Source: Hippophae tibetana (lineage: Eukaryota > Streptophyta > Magnoliopsida > Rosales > Elaeagnaceae). Taken from it: 64,000 bases of DNA. The DNA lies in contig CM072811.1 in NCBI GenBank assembly GCA_037013495.1, positions 27,303,659-27,367,658 on the forward strand, written 5' to 3'. Position numbers and translations under genes: made by a program. The notes under the pieces were generated by a model that had not been told where the DNA came from, searched no databases, and saw nothing but the letters and a program-made list of their open reading frames with translations. Within the stretch, counting starts at the first letter, position 1. The number at the start of each line of letters is the position of its first letter. Shown here piece by piece: positions 53,269 to 64,000 of this stretch.

Positions 53269-53626
53269 TGTTAAAATCACACATCGATTAGTGATCGTGC
53301 TCACGCTGCGCATATAAATAAGGATAGTCCTTCATCTCATAACCTGGGTTTTGAGATAGAGTTAAACTCAAATTTAACACGATATCAAAGCAAGGTTATC
53401 TGGTCGGTGTAGTTGTTTTACCATTGATAAGTGATGCATTCCGTCACTTGGGTTTCATAAGCTCAACATCATCGTCGGTCTCAAGGGGACACACCATTGC
53501 CGATGTGAGAGAGAGTGTTAAAGTTTCACATCGATTGCAGATCACGTCCACGTTTTACATATAAACAAAGGTAATCTTTTATTACATAATCTGAGTTTTG
53601 AGATAAAGTTAGATCCAAATTTAATA
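53269..53626 (+). mobile_element. complete TRIM element with target-site duplication (358 bp)
   Basis: Two 111-bp LTRs at 53269-53379 and 53516-53626 both open TGTTAAA and share CACATCGATT and TTTTGAGATA. The first ends TTTAACA; the second ends TTTAATA, a single change from CA. The primer-binding site CGATATCAAAGC (53380-53391) is a mutated initiator-Met complement. The polypurine tract GATGTGAGAGAGAG (53502-53515) abuts the second LTR. A perfect 5-bp target-site duplication TATCA flanks the element at 53264-53268 and 53627-53631. No protein is encoded. Confidence 0.93.
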
Positions 53627-55293
53627 TATCAAAATATTCAAGATACGGTAAAAAATTAAATATAAATTATATAATATTAACATTTTTCGACTTAAATATG
53701 TAATAAATTGTTTTACTGAAAACGCATTACACATAATTTACTATCTAGATGTGTACCAAGGGCCAAAACTATCCTATCACAGAACTGATACGAAAACTCA
53801 TACGTTCAATGAAGTTAGACAAGCAAGAGGTGAAAGATACTCATGTGATTGTGCCCCAATTGCATTGAAGTGCAGTTGAATTTGCAAATTTTTGGTACTA
53901 AGTGACATAAGTTCGAAACTCGTCAGTATATGAATATGTGCGCGTGACTATGTAATCATTTATTAAAAAGAAATTACATCCCATGTATGCTCATATTCAA
54001 AGCAGTTAGATATGGAAGTAAATGAAATTTTACTCCAGATTGTTCCAGCTTGTCGTGTAGATATTGCACGACTAGGAAGGAGTGATACTTCCTCATCTAC
54101 ATACTATATGCCTACTCTTTGACATATCATACAAAAATGTTTCTTACAATATATATTTTGACACTAACCTTAAAGATAAGATTATAAATATATATTTTGT
54201 TTACGAAAATAATCAACACTAATAGTTTTTACAATAAATACAAGTGTTATTTATATTTTTTATTAATTAATTAATTAAAAAATTAAAGAATAAATAGTTA
54301 AAATATGATATTATTATTTAAATTACAATTATAATAATATTATTAATAGATAAATTTCAATCTAGAAATGGATTTGGGAAAATAAAGCATCTGATTATTG
54401 AAACGGACGATTAAATCTGTCAAACTAAGCGGCAAAAGACCAATAGTTGAATATCAGAATATGGATGCTAATTGCAGAGCCCAACTTAGTATCGTCAACA
54501 GAAACAAAACAAAAGCCCAAATCCAACAATACTAGTAGCAACGACGTGTCGTTTCCTAACTCGTAATCTTTAATTCTTAATCAGAATTTGTCTTTGCTGA
54601 GCTTTAAGTACAACTTTTTTCCCTTTCAGTAAAAAATTTAGATTATTATAAAATTACAAAAAAAATGCGAACATAATATAATAGTACAAAAAGTAAAGAG
54701 AGGAAGAGATGATAATTAATCTTAATATTGAATTTTTGACATTATAGATCTAAATAACATTGAAAAGAAAACGTAAAAAAGAAACAACATTAGTATGTGT
54801 TTTTAATCAAAATAATTAATAAAAAGAAAGAGAAATATAAACAAAACAAACTTATCAAAAAAGTGCTTATGTAGAAGAATATCCATATCTCCGTTAGAAA
54901 GAAAATTAACATCTTAAAAACTCTAAAATTAATCTACTAATTTATTATTGAACCTATATCAAACGAATGAAAAATAAATTAAAATTAGTGCTAACAATTT
55001 ACTTCAAATTTTTTGACCAAAAGGTATCAAAATGTGAGGATTTTTTTTATACAATTTTTTATTTATTTTATTTAAAATATAATCAAATTTATACCTAAAA
55101 TTTGTACTTAAAAATATTTTTTACTAAGAATATATATGATCTTTCAAGTAAAGTTAAGAAGAGAAATTTGTATTAAATATTATCCAATTTTTATGAAAAT
55201 TATAAAAATTTATATATATAATTATATTTCTAATAAAAAAGGGGAAAACATATGCCCTGATATATAGTAATTTAATGTCATATATATCTTCAT

Positions 55294-55740
55294 GTACAAA
55301 AAGTCCCAATGTTTTTGTCGTTCTTCCGACTTTTTTTCTGCCTTTCTGTATGCTTCCTTTTGCTTTTGCTTTTTTAATCTTTACGTTTACTTTTTTTGTT
55401 TTTATATAATTTGAATTTGATAATTTTATTATATATTAATTTTAAATTTTAAATTATTAACATTTAATTATTAGTTTAGATGTAAGTCTTTTTGGTGTCA
55501 AGATTTTTTATATAGAAAGCCCCAATATTGTGGTCTTTCTCCAAGTTTTTTTTTCCTCGTTTCTTCTGTCTTTATGTATGCTTTCATTTGGTGTTTTTTT
55601 AAGCTTAAAGTTTACCTTGTTTATTGTGTCTTGTAAACTATTAAATATAAAATATCCTTATATAAATAATAATTTATATTTGATGATTTTATTGGGTATT
55701 AAATTTATATTATTAACTTTTAATTGTTATTTTAAAGATT
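55294..55740 (+). repeat. diverged ~225-bp tandem duplication
   Basis: A segment starting AAAGTCCCAATG near 55300 (with TCTGTATGCTTCC and TTTACGTTTACTTTTT) recurs from about 55517 as AAAGCCCCAATA (with TTTATGTATGCTTTC and AAAGTTTACCTTG). Order and spacing of the shared words are preserved; identity is moderate with indels. Confidence 0.55.
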
Positions 55741-58700
55741 ATAATTATGTTAAACTAATCATGTTTTTTCCTATCAAGTTTATGCTATATCTAATATCAA
55801 TTAAAAATAGTCAATTAATTTACATTATTTTTAACCAAAAAAATATTCATAAATATACTTATTAAATTTATTTGTTAAATGAGATATCACTTATATTTAG
55901 ATTATGTGTCATTATCACAAAGTAATCTAAATATTACTCATAAAATAGTTATTATTATGTATATATTTTTCACAAAAGTAATAAATTAATCAATTTTTTG
56001 CTAATAAAATAATTATTGTTATATATTTACTCTTCGTTAAAGTAACATATTAATTAAATATTTATTTTAAGAGTATTTTTCATATCTTTATATAAAATTT
56101 TAATATTATTTTTTTTATCATAGTTATAGACTTTTATTTTATGTTATTTTTTAAAATGAAGAATTTTAGAATAATAATAATTACTACTGATAAATTAATA
56201 TTAATATATATTTATCAAATTTAAATAATTCATTCATAAATGTATGTTAATTATAAAAATATTAAATTAAAGTTATATTTTTTTAGAAAAATATTAAATT
56301 AAAGTAATATTTTTTAAAAATAAATATAATATTTATACACCTTAAACGTAGCTGAAATCTTATATCTTTTATATTTTTTAATAAATTATATGCTAATAAA
56401 CGAGAAACTCGTTGATATTAAAATACTATACTCATATACTGAAATATTCATGAATTTGCATAACTACCATAGAGTCAACCATGACCCAAGTTCAATATGT
56501 TCCTTATTTCCTTAATCTGAATTCATTAATTCGCAGGGGCTTTACAAGCTTTAAACTCTTAATTACTCTTTATGTATTACACTTGTACGTACATATGTTA
56601 ATTTTTTCTAACATATTATTTTTTGAGGATTTTTAGTTAGAACTAGGAAATAAAATAGAGAAGGATGAATAAGAGGAGAGATCTATATTTTAATAAAAAA
56701 AAATGTGAGATAAAGATGATCGTATTCTTCACTTATTTTCCAAAACTTTATTGTATATTTTAATAAATATATTTTTTTTTTTGAATTTTTTTATAGATTT
56801 AATTATTTAAAACTCAAACTAATCCTAGTTATCATTATATATTATATTTCATCAGTCACGTTCCTTTTAAATATCTCTAATTTTATTTTCATAAATTATT
56901 TAAGTTATTTATTTAAATTTTAAAAATTTAAAAACATGTTATTTTATAATATATTCATATTATATAGACCTAGTTTTTAACCAAATTCTTTAAAAAAAAA
57001 TTATTTAAAAAGATTATATATTTTTGTCATATTCATTTTTTCACGTATCTTTTTTTTTGGTCCTTATAATATTCATATTGTTATTTTGTCATTTTTATTG
57101 CTTTTAAAATTTATTTTCCTTCTGACTTACATTGAATTTTAATTTTTTCTTTGTAATAAAAAGATTACTATAAAAATTCAAAAAATATATTTAAAATATC
57201 CTATTTCAATTTGAGGATAGGGAATTTGGTAGGGATCCCTCTCCATAACACCTGACACTCCCTTTACAGTTATATTTACATATTTATAAAAATAACATAT
57301 TTTAATTTTAACTCTATTTTTCAATATCTTTTATTTTTTATCTCTATTTAATTTACATATAATATATTATATGTTTTTTATTAATATTAATTTTCAATCT
57401 CATTCACAATTATCATAACGTTTTATTTTTATATAAATAAAAAATTAAAATAATTTCTTTATATCATCTTATCATACTCTATTATATTTGAGATTCTTTA
57501 GGAGAATGAAAGCTCTTTATATCTTTAAAGAGAGAGAGAGAGATACGACTTCTTTATATTATGGCTTTTCAGACAAGGGATAATGCAAAAAAAGAAAAGT
57601 ATCCAATCTGCTAAAATTCAACATTAATTTTATAAAAAATAAAAAAAAGATTATATTGTAGGACTTTGTTAATATGATATTGCAAAGATGTGTCAACAAG
57701 TAATTTTAAGTAAACTTCGTGAGTGTATTTCTGCTAAAGGAACATAAATATATAATTTTTTTCTTCCTACAAATATACATATAGATTGGTTAGTTTTGTA
57801 AATGGGAGCTAAATCTTGCAAGTTTCACACTTATTTATACTTTTTATTTTATATCTCTACAAAAATGGGATAGAAGAAAAATGTATTTACTAAAATTTAA
57901 TTACATATATGTTATACTATATATTGTGTTTTGAATATAGGAAGTATGAAAGTTGTCAACTAAATTATATATGGTTTATTTATTGTTCGACATTTTTATT
58001 TTAAGGTATAAATTTGAACCACAAAATATTATTTGATTTAAAAAATAGTAAGACAAATATTATTTATAATACTTCTATGACAAGTATGTCAATTTGTTCG
58101 GTAAGAATTAAAATTTGTGAAGAAACTCCAATTTTATATCAATGTTAAATGATTTCGTGGGGATGTGTCTAGTCCCACCAATTATCGTAATTTATGAAAA
58201 ATTACTTTTTTTTCTTAGTATACGAGATTTTTCTTTAAAATTTAAGTATTATTTTTTAAGTATTTTAAAGTCTATTAGTATTTATAGTTTTATTATTCGT
58301 CGAAGTTCTTGAAAATATATTTTTTATTTATTATTTTATTATCTAACAATAATATTTTTATAGATATATCTATTATTTTCTTGAAATGAACTTATATCGT
58401 TATTTGGATTCCTTTTAAATAAATGTCTCTAATTTTTTTATCAATTAATAGTATATTATATATATATTTTTGCATACGAGTTCATTTCGTTATTACTTAT
58501 TCTATAATAAATTATATTTTTCTTTATTAATAATTTATTTGGAGATGAAAATGATAGATTTTTAAATCTATATATTTCTTTAAGATTTAATTTTACTTTT
58601 TAAATTTTATTAAATTTATTTTTACTAATTATCATTTCTTGTAAAAATATTATAAGAGGTCTTCTATTTCTTATTAATTTGTTGTTATATGTTATTTTTA

Positions 58701-61700
58701 CATTTATTTTTATTTATAAAATTGTTAACTTGAATATTTTTAAAAGCTTTAAAAATATTTTTAATGTTATTTCACGAAAGTACAAACTAACAACGGCTAT
58801 TGTATAACGAGAGACAAACAACAACGTCTATCTTAAAAAGTTGATTGAGGGGGCCCGGAACAATGGTCACGAAAACAACAATAAATGCAATATATAACGT
58901 ACAAAAAATTCTATAATACAAATAATAATAATGTTTTTTAGCATCTCATTATCTTAATTAATTAAAAAATAAATAAATTATATATTATTAATTTTTTAAA
59001 CTTTAAATAATAGTTAATAAAATATAAATTATTTTATTTTATATTAAAAATTATTAAGATAATGTATTTTATTTTTAATTAACATATTTTATAAAATAAT
59101 ATAATTGAATGACATTTTTTTTAATATGAACGAGGACAGTAGTGATAACTTGGTATAAAAAAAAAATGGAAAAAAAGACCCCATCCCTTATAGTTAATAT
59201 ATGTTTTTAACTGTAGTTGTTTATTTAATTTCTTCCTTGATCCACGGCTTAAAGCATGAATTAATAATATATGTAATGTGCTTAAACATCTTGAAAGCGT
59301 TTGAATGATCTAAAGGCATTTGGTCGTCTTCTTCTTCTTTTTCATTTTCGTGTGAATAATTAACGGCTATCTTGATAAATGATAAGTGCATTTCTTTTAT
59401 TTATTTAATAATTGTTTCCCTGCTAGGATATATTCACAAAATTAAACGCTTTTCAAATTTAATTTACCAAGGACATGATTGTAGTCTTTAACAAAAAGAT
59501 AAAAATTATCAAAGTGTTTTACAAATTAAAGAAGGAATTTTATGTATTTGGTGTATCTTACATTTAATTCCTATTTTATTTTTATATATATATATATATA
59601 TATGATAATTATTAAAAAAATATTATATATCTTAAATTTAAGATCTAATATCGATGAAATGTTATTATTAAATATAATCGATCTCTTATATTATATTAAA
59701 TAAAATAATGATATATTTATGATATATAATATTATTTTGTATTTATTAGTCAAAAACTTATCTTACTTTCTAGTGTTTGTTAGTGGTACTAAGTATTTAA
59801 AAAAGTGTTAATATCTAATAAGATACATGATACAAAATATTAACAATATTTTTTTTATAATTTTAATAGTCTTGATAATTTTTATAATTATAATTTACAA
59901 CATAAAAATTCAAATAAAGCTCTCATATGTTAACAAGACATTTATAATTATTAGTCAATTTTTTGATCAAATTTAAATTAATTTTAATTGTTTAATATAT
60001 GATTTTAAATATTAAAAAATTAATTAATTTTTAATTTAAAGAAATAATTTCTTAAAAATTTAAATAAGTTTCAATTAAATATTAATTTTTTTATACCTAT
60101 CTATTAAAAAATATAAATATACATTTCATATTTAATAAAAATTTATCTTTATATTTATTTAATATATTTTTTATAAATAAATAAATTTAAATTATATATT
60201 TAAAAAAACTTAAAAATATTTTTAATAAATAAAATAAACCAATATTTTTGGCAGAAAGAAAGTGGACATTTATTGGTTTTCTTATAGAAAACATTGAAAA
60301 GTCAATAAGCTAACCAAGCGCCAGTAAATCTAGCACAGGATCCCAGCAGATATTTTGTCGTTTCCGGGTTGTTACTTCCAGATCACTATCACGTGGGAAC
60401 GCATTAGAACTTGGTGGATGAGTAGATTGATTTTTTATTTTTATTTTTCTAAACAAGAAACTTCATTTAAATAAACAGCTGCTTGTATTATTTTAAATCA
60501 CTTGGTATTATAATTTAACTTTTTATTTATATGTAAAAAATATTTGTTTTTAATGAAACGTAAAATTTACATATATTTTTCGGGAAGGGCGTCGTCATTA
60601 ATTATAAAAAAAATATGATAAGTGTTAAAATGAAAAAAAAAATATTAAAAATAAAACATATGAGTATATATTTCAATTTATATGTATTTAAATCTATTCA
60701 AACTCATATTTTTATAATTATTAGTGTTTTATTTTTAAATTTATATTTATTTTTAAATTTTTTAATATATTTTTCATGATTAATAAATTCTTGCATATTT
60801 TTATGATAATATAATTTTGTTACCCTGTATCCTATTTTTGGATTCATTCACAGCTGGACTTGCTAACGGTAGACTCTTCTGGACCCTAGAATCAACCGTT
60901 AAGGATGATGATCTACCCTGCTTCACGTGAGCTATCTTCTAGCCACCCAATTTTTTTTTTATTTTGAAAATTATTACTTATATAAATATATACTAAAATG
61001 TAATATTAAATTTTAAATTTTTAATACATATAATTTGATTTTTAAACTTTTAAAAGTATGCAACGATTTATCATTATTTTTTAAATCCCACTCTTTTATT
61101 TTTAAGCAGATATTTCAAAATTTATAAGAGACTAGCAAGTGTATATATTTATATCCATATATTATTATATATAACTGATTTTATAATTTTGAACATTTTA
61201 ATAAAATAAATATTTAGTCCCGAACTATAGCAATAAATTTATTTTATTTTATATATGTGATTAAAAATAGAACAACTTATACAATTTTTTATACTTAGGT
61301 GAATATTTTACACATTTTTTTAAACATTTCTTGCCGCACATCATTAAATATTCCATAATAATCAAGCTTACTGATCTCATTAATTTGTGGTATATATCAT
61401 CAATAAAATTATAACATATACAAATTTTATTATGTTTTTCACTTTTTATTGTCACATATGAAAAGTGTTATTTTACTCCCTCAAAAACTATTTCTGAAAT
61501 TGCGTCTACATATTATTATCTAACCAAATTTCCAATTTATTTTTCTCTTTAATTACTCTTTTCATTCCATGAAGTTCTAAAAGAAATTAAAGAAAAAATT
61601 AGAAACAATTTATTTTTCTTTTTCTTTTTTGTGTTAACTAATATTGATTAGCCTCTTAAATTGATTCCATGTTCATATACAAGCCAAATTATTAATAACT

Positions 61701-62049
61701 TAAGTATTGTATTAAAAAAATAACTAAAGTATTACATATGAGATTGTGATTATTTAAATTATTAATTTAATTTATTTATTTTTATAGTTCTAAAGCAACA
61801 AACATTTTTTTTTTTGTTTCTGTTTCTAAATTTAGATCTATATTTTTTCCTTTAATTATTTATATAATTAAAAATATTACGCTTTTAAATCATGAATGGT
61901 TAAATTAGATTAAAAATTTATCAACTTATTAACAGAAAGAATAATATATAATTGAAGAATTAAAAAAATAAAAAACAAATTGAACAATATTATAGATTAT
62001 TTTTATTAACTCTTATAATAATTTAATATATTTTTTATTTGAATTAATG

Positions 62050-62051
<2 letters not shown>

Positions 62052-62085
<34 letters not shown>
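62052..62085 (+). repeat. (AT)17 microsatellite
   Basis: Thirty-four bases of perfect AT repeat. Confidence 0.95.
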
Positions 62086-62090
<5 letters not shown>

Positions 62091-62699
62091 TCACTTGTGT
62101 ACTGTGGCATTGTCTCTTCAATAAGCAAGAAAGAAAGTGGAGTTCGTAGAATAATTATTTTAATTATTTTAAATTTAGCTATTTTTTTTTAAATAATATT
62201 TGTTGTGATCAGTATTTATAATTTTAAAAAAATAGTATATCTTCTCACGAAATCATTAGTTAAATTGATAAAACACAAGTACATTACAAAAGTCACTCTC
62301 CATGTTTTATAAAAACACCAAACTTTATACATGTTAATTAAATGTGTTATATCAATAATTTTGAAAAATATATAAAATAATTTATTTTTAAAAATTATTC
62401 TGTCAGACGACATATATATTGTCCTTAACATTCACCTAATTAACTATTATATATGATTTAAAATGCTTTTCAATTTATGATGTTGGTCAAATTATTAACC
62501 CGTGACTGCATTGAGTGAACCCTTTTGTTCTAAGCAACAATCTATGTGTCTAATTAAATTTTGCAACCCCTATTTGATTGCAATGTGCACGGTAGTTATT
62601 TTGTTGCAAAACTTGCATTTTTTTCATAATAATTCTTAGCTCGATGGTGATGTTTTTATTATTATATTAATAATTTATAATAATTTTGCATTCTCATTA

Positions 62700-64000
62700 C
62701 TTAAGCATTAAGGAGCTGTTCGTTATTGGGAAGTGTTCAAAGTCAATGGATATATATATATATATATATAATTAGGATGGAAAAGAAAGAGAGAGGAAGG
62801 AAGAACAAGGATGGTTCTATAAATATACATCTTGAATTAACAAAAATAATACACTATATTGTGATGGATACATTGTTTTCTAGTAGTGTTCATCACTAGG
62901 TGAGAAATCCAACTCTAACTAACTAATCAATTCTATAATAACATGTGAAAGCATTTTCTAATTAGTTACTCATTTAATTACACATCTTAATATGATCCCT
63001 CAATTCTAAGCTTGTGTAATATTGTTAATTTTGTTAGTAACTCTTAAAAATAAGAACCAATAAGTGCCTTAGTAATCACATTTGTTATATGTTATTGCAT
63101 TAGTGTTTAAGTAACTATAAAGCACCTTTTTTTCAAACAAAATATAAATTAATCTCAATATATTTTGCACTAGCATGATATATCGGGTCAATATCTTCTA
63201 CACCCATGCTATCTCAGCCACTATATGAGCTAGTGTTCAAAATCCTACTTCTATGCTAGACTTGGAGACCATATTATGTTTTCCAAAGCTCTAGGACATA
63301 ATAGACTGCCAAAGATAGACGCAATATCCACTTGTTGATCATCTGTCATCTATATAATACGACTAGTTTACATCTATACAGGCTATTAAGTTAAGAGTAT
63401 CAAATTAAGTGATATAAATGCCATAATTTAGAATTTCTTTTAGGTACTTGAGAAGTCATTTAGTAGCTAACCAATGCTTATTAATTGGTTGATGCAAGAA
63501 TTGGAAAGGTTTATTAACTAAAAATTGATTTCAGGACATGTTAATGTGCAGTATTGAAGTGCACCTACAATTGTAAAAAAATGAGTAGCATTGACAAGAA
63601 GAACTCCACCATCTTTGTAAAGAGGCGTACTAGCAACCATTGTATAGGATTAGGCTTTGAGTCTTTTAACTGAACCCTATCAAGCAGATCTTTGATGTAT
63701 TTTGCTTGACACAAATGTAAGCCATTATCTATTTTAGTAACCTCAAAACCTAGGAAGAAACTAACATCTCCTAAGTCTTTCAAGGAAAACACCTTATTAA
63801 GTCATGTAATAAGATTGGTGATGAACATAACATCATTATCTGTAACCAGGATGTCATCAATATAGATTAATAGAACAATAAATACTCTACCTTGGTCATA
63901 GATCATCATAGAAGCATCACTGCTAAAGCACTTAAATCCCCATTCAATTAAACATCAACTAAGTTTAAGAAACCAAGCTTGAGGAGCTTGTTTCAATCCA
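62700..64000 (-). mobile_element. Ty1/copia (Ale-like) relic, 3' end, continuing past the window edge
   Basis: On the - strand RT is readable from the window edge: LIYIDDILV near 63875, KVFSLKDLGDVSFFLGFEV then GLHLCQAKYIKDLLDR (63792-63660). RNase H follows as scraps near 63200-63150 (AKYIEINLYFV, matching the THHIEIDYHFV pattern) and a TNVITKALIGSYF segment further on. A TTGAGGGATC purine stretch near 63000 probably marks the end of the interior; the 3' LTR would occupy roughly 62700-62990. Many stops are present. The lineage resembles the element at 36408-41036. Confidence 0.72.

Larger units (their letters stand above)
53632..62600. other. long AT-rich gene-poor region
   Basis: About 9 kb of very AT-rich DNA with no convincing reading frame. 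A diverged tandem duplication lies at 55294-55740 and TA microsatellites at 59585-59603 and 62052-62085. Small islands of balanced composition occur near 53750-54110, 54430-54600, 60300-60420 and 60840-60950, but none yields a recognised gene. Confidence 0.6.

Noticed and set aside
53850..53990. Possible tRNA-derived SINE (AGTTCGAAACTC looks like a B box); similar words near 22800, 31020 and 50010
   Set aside because: No convincing A box at the right distance, no tail and no flanking duplication could be found.
55530..55865. 111-codon frame rich in Phe, Leu and Ile
   Set aside because: It lies across a T-rich tandem duplication and looks like a low-complexity artefact, not a membrane protein.

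Overview
The window looks like nuclear DNA of a flowering plant, most likely a eudicot. It is strongly AT-rich, its genes have plant-type GT/AG introns, and decayed Ty1/copia and Ty3/gypsy retrotransposons lie between plant-type single genes. The species cannot be named from the sequence alone.

Four genes appear intact. (1) A class III secretory peroxidase of the PRX72 type, + strand, four exons, 334 codons (12518-15465). (2) A FOLT1-type folate carrier of the mitochondrial carrier family, + strand, eleven exons, 314 codons (27210-30862). (3) An intronless PPR protein of the PLS-DYW class, + strand, 663 codons (32605-34596). (4) A UBC16/17/18-type (UBE2W-like) ubiquitin-conjugating enzyme, - strand, six exons, 161 codons (46859-49206). 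A fifth gene on the - strand (16301-22594) is broken: a copia element sits in one of its introns, a TRIM element cuts one of its exons, and it carries in-frame stops.

Layout: 0.2-2.1 kb, 3' half of a Tork/Tnt1-like copia element with its LTR; 2.1-5 kb, AT-rich spacer; 5-9.4 kb, a gypsy gag-protease relic joined to a copia gag-integrase relic; 9.4-12.3 kb, spacer; 12.3-16 kb, peroxidase with short repeats in its introns and 3' flank; 16-22.6 kb, the broken gene with nested insertions; 22.6-26.4 kb, spacer and an Athila/Tat-like gypsy 3' end; 27-31 kb, FOLT; 32.6-34.6 kb, PPR-DYW; 36.4-41 kb, Ale/Retrofit-like copia relic; 41.7-42.3 kb, composite TRIM; 46.8-49.2 kb, E2 gene with a MITE in an intron; 53.3-53.6 kb, complete TRIM with target-site duplication; 53.6-62.6 kb, nearly featureless AT-rich DNA; 62.6-64 kb, another copia relic that runs off the edge.

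The genes are unrelated housekeeping or cell-wall genes and do not form a cluster. I saw no new multi-gene system. The most informative material is the retroelement structure: three TRIM insertions with readable LTR, primer-binding site and polypurine tract (one composite with four LTRs), minisatellites inside two copia LTRs, a triplicated zinc-knuckle segment in a copia gag, and premature stops that mostly look like C-to-T decay.
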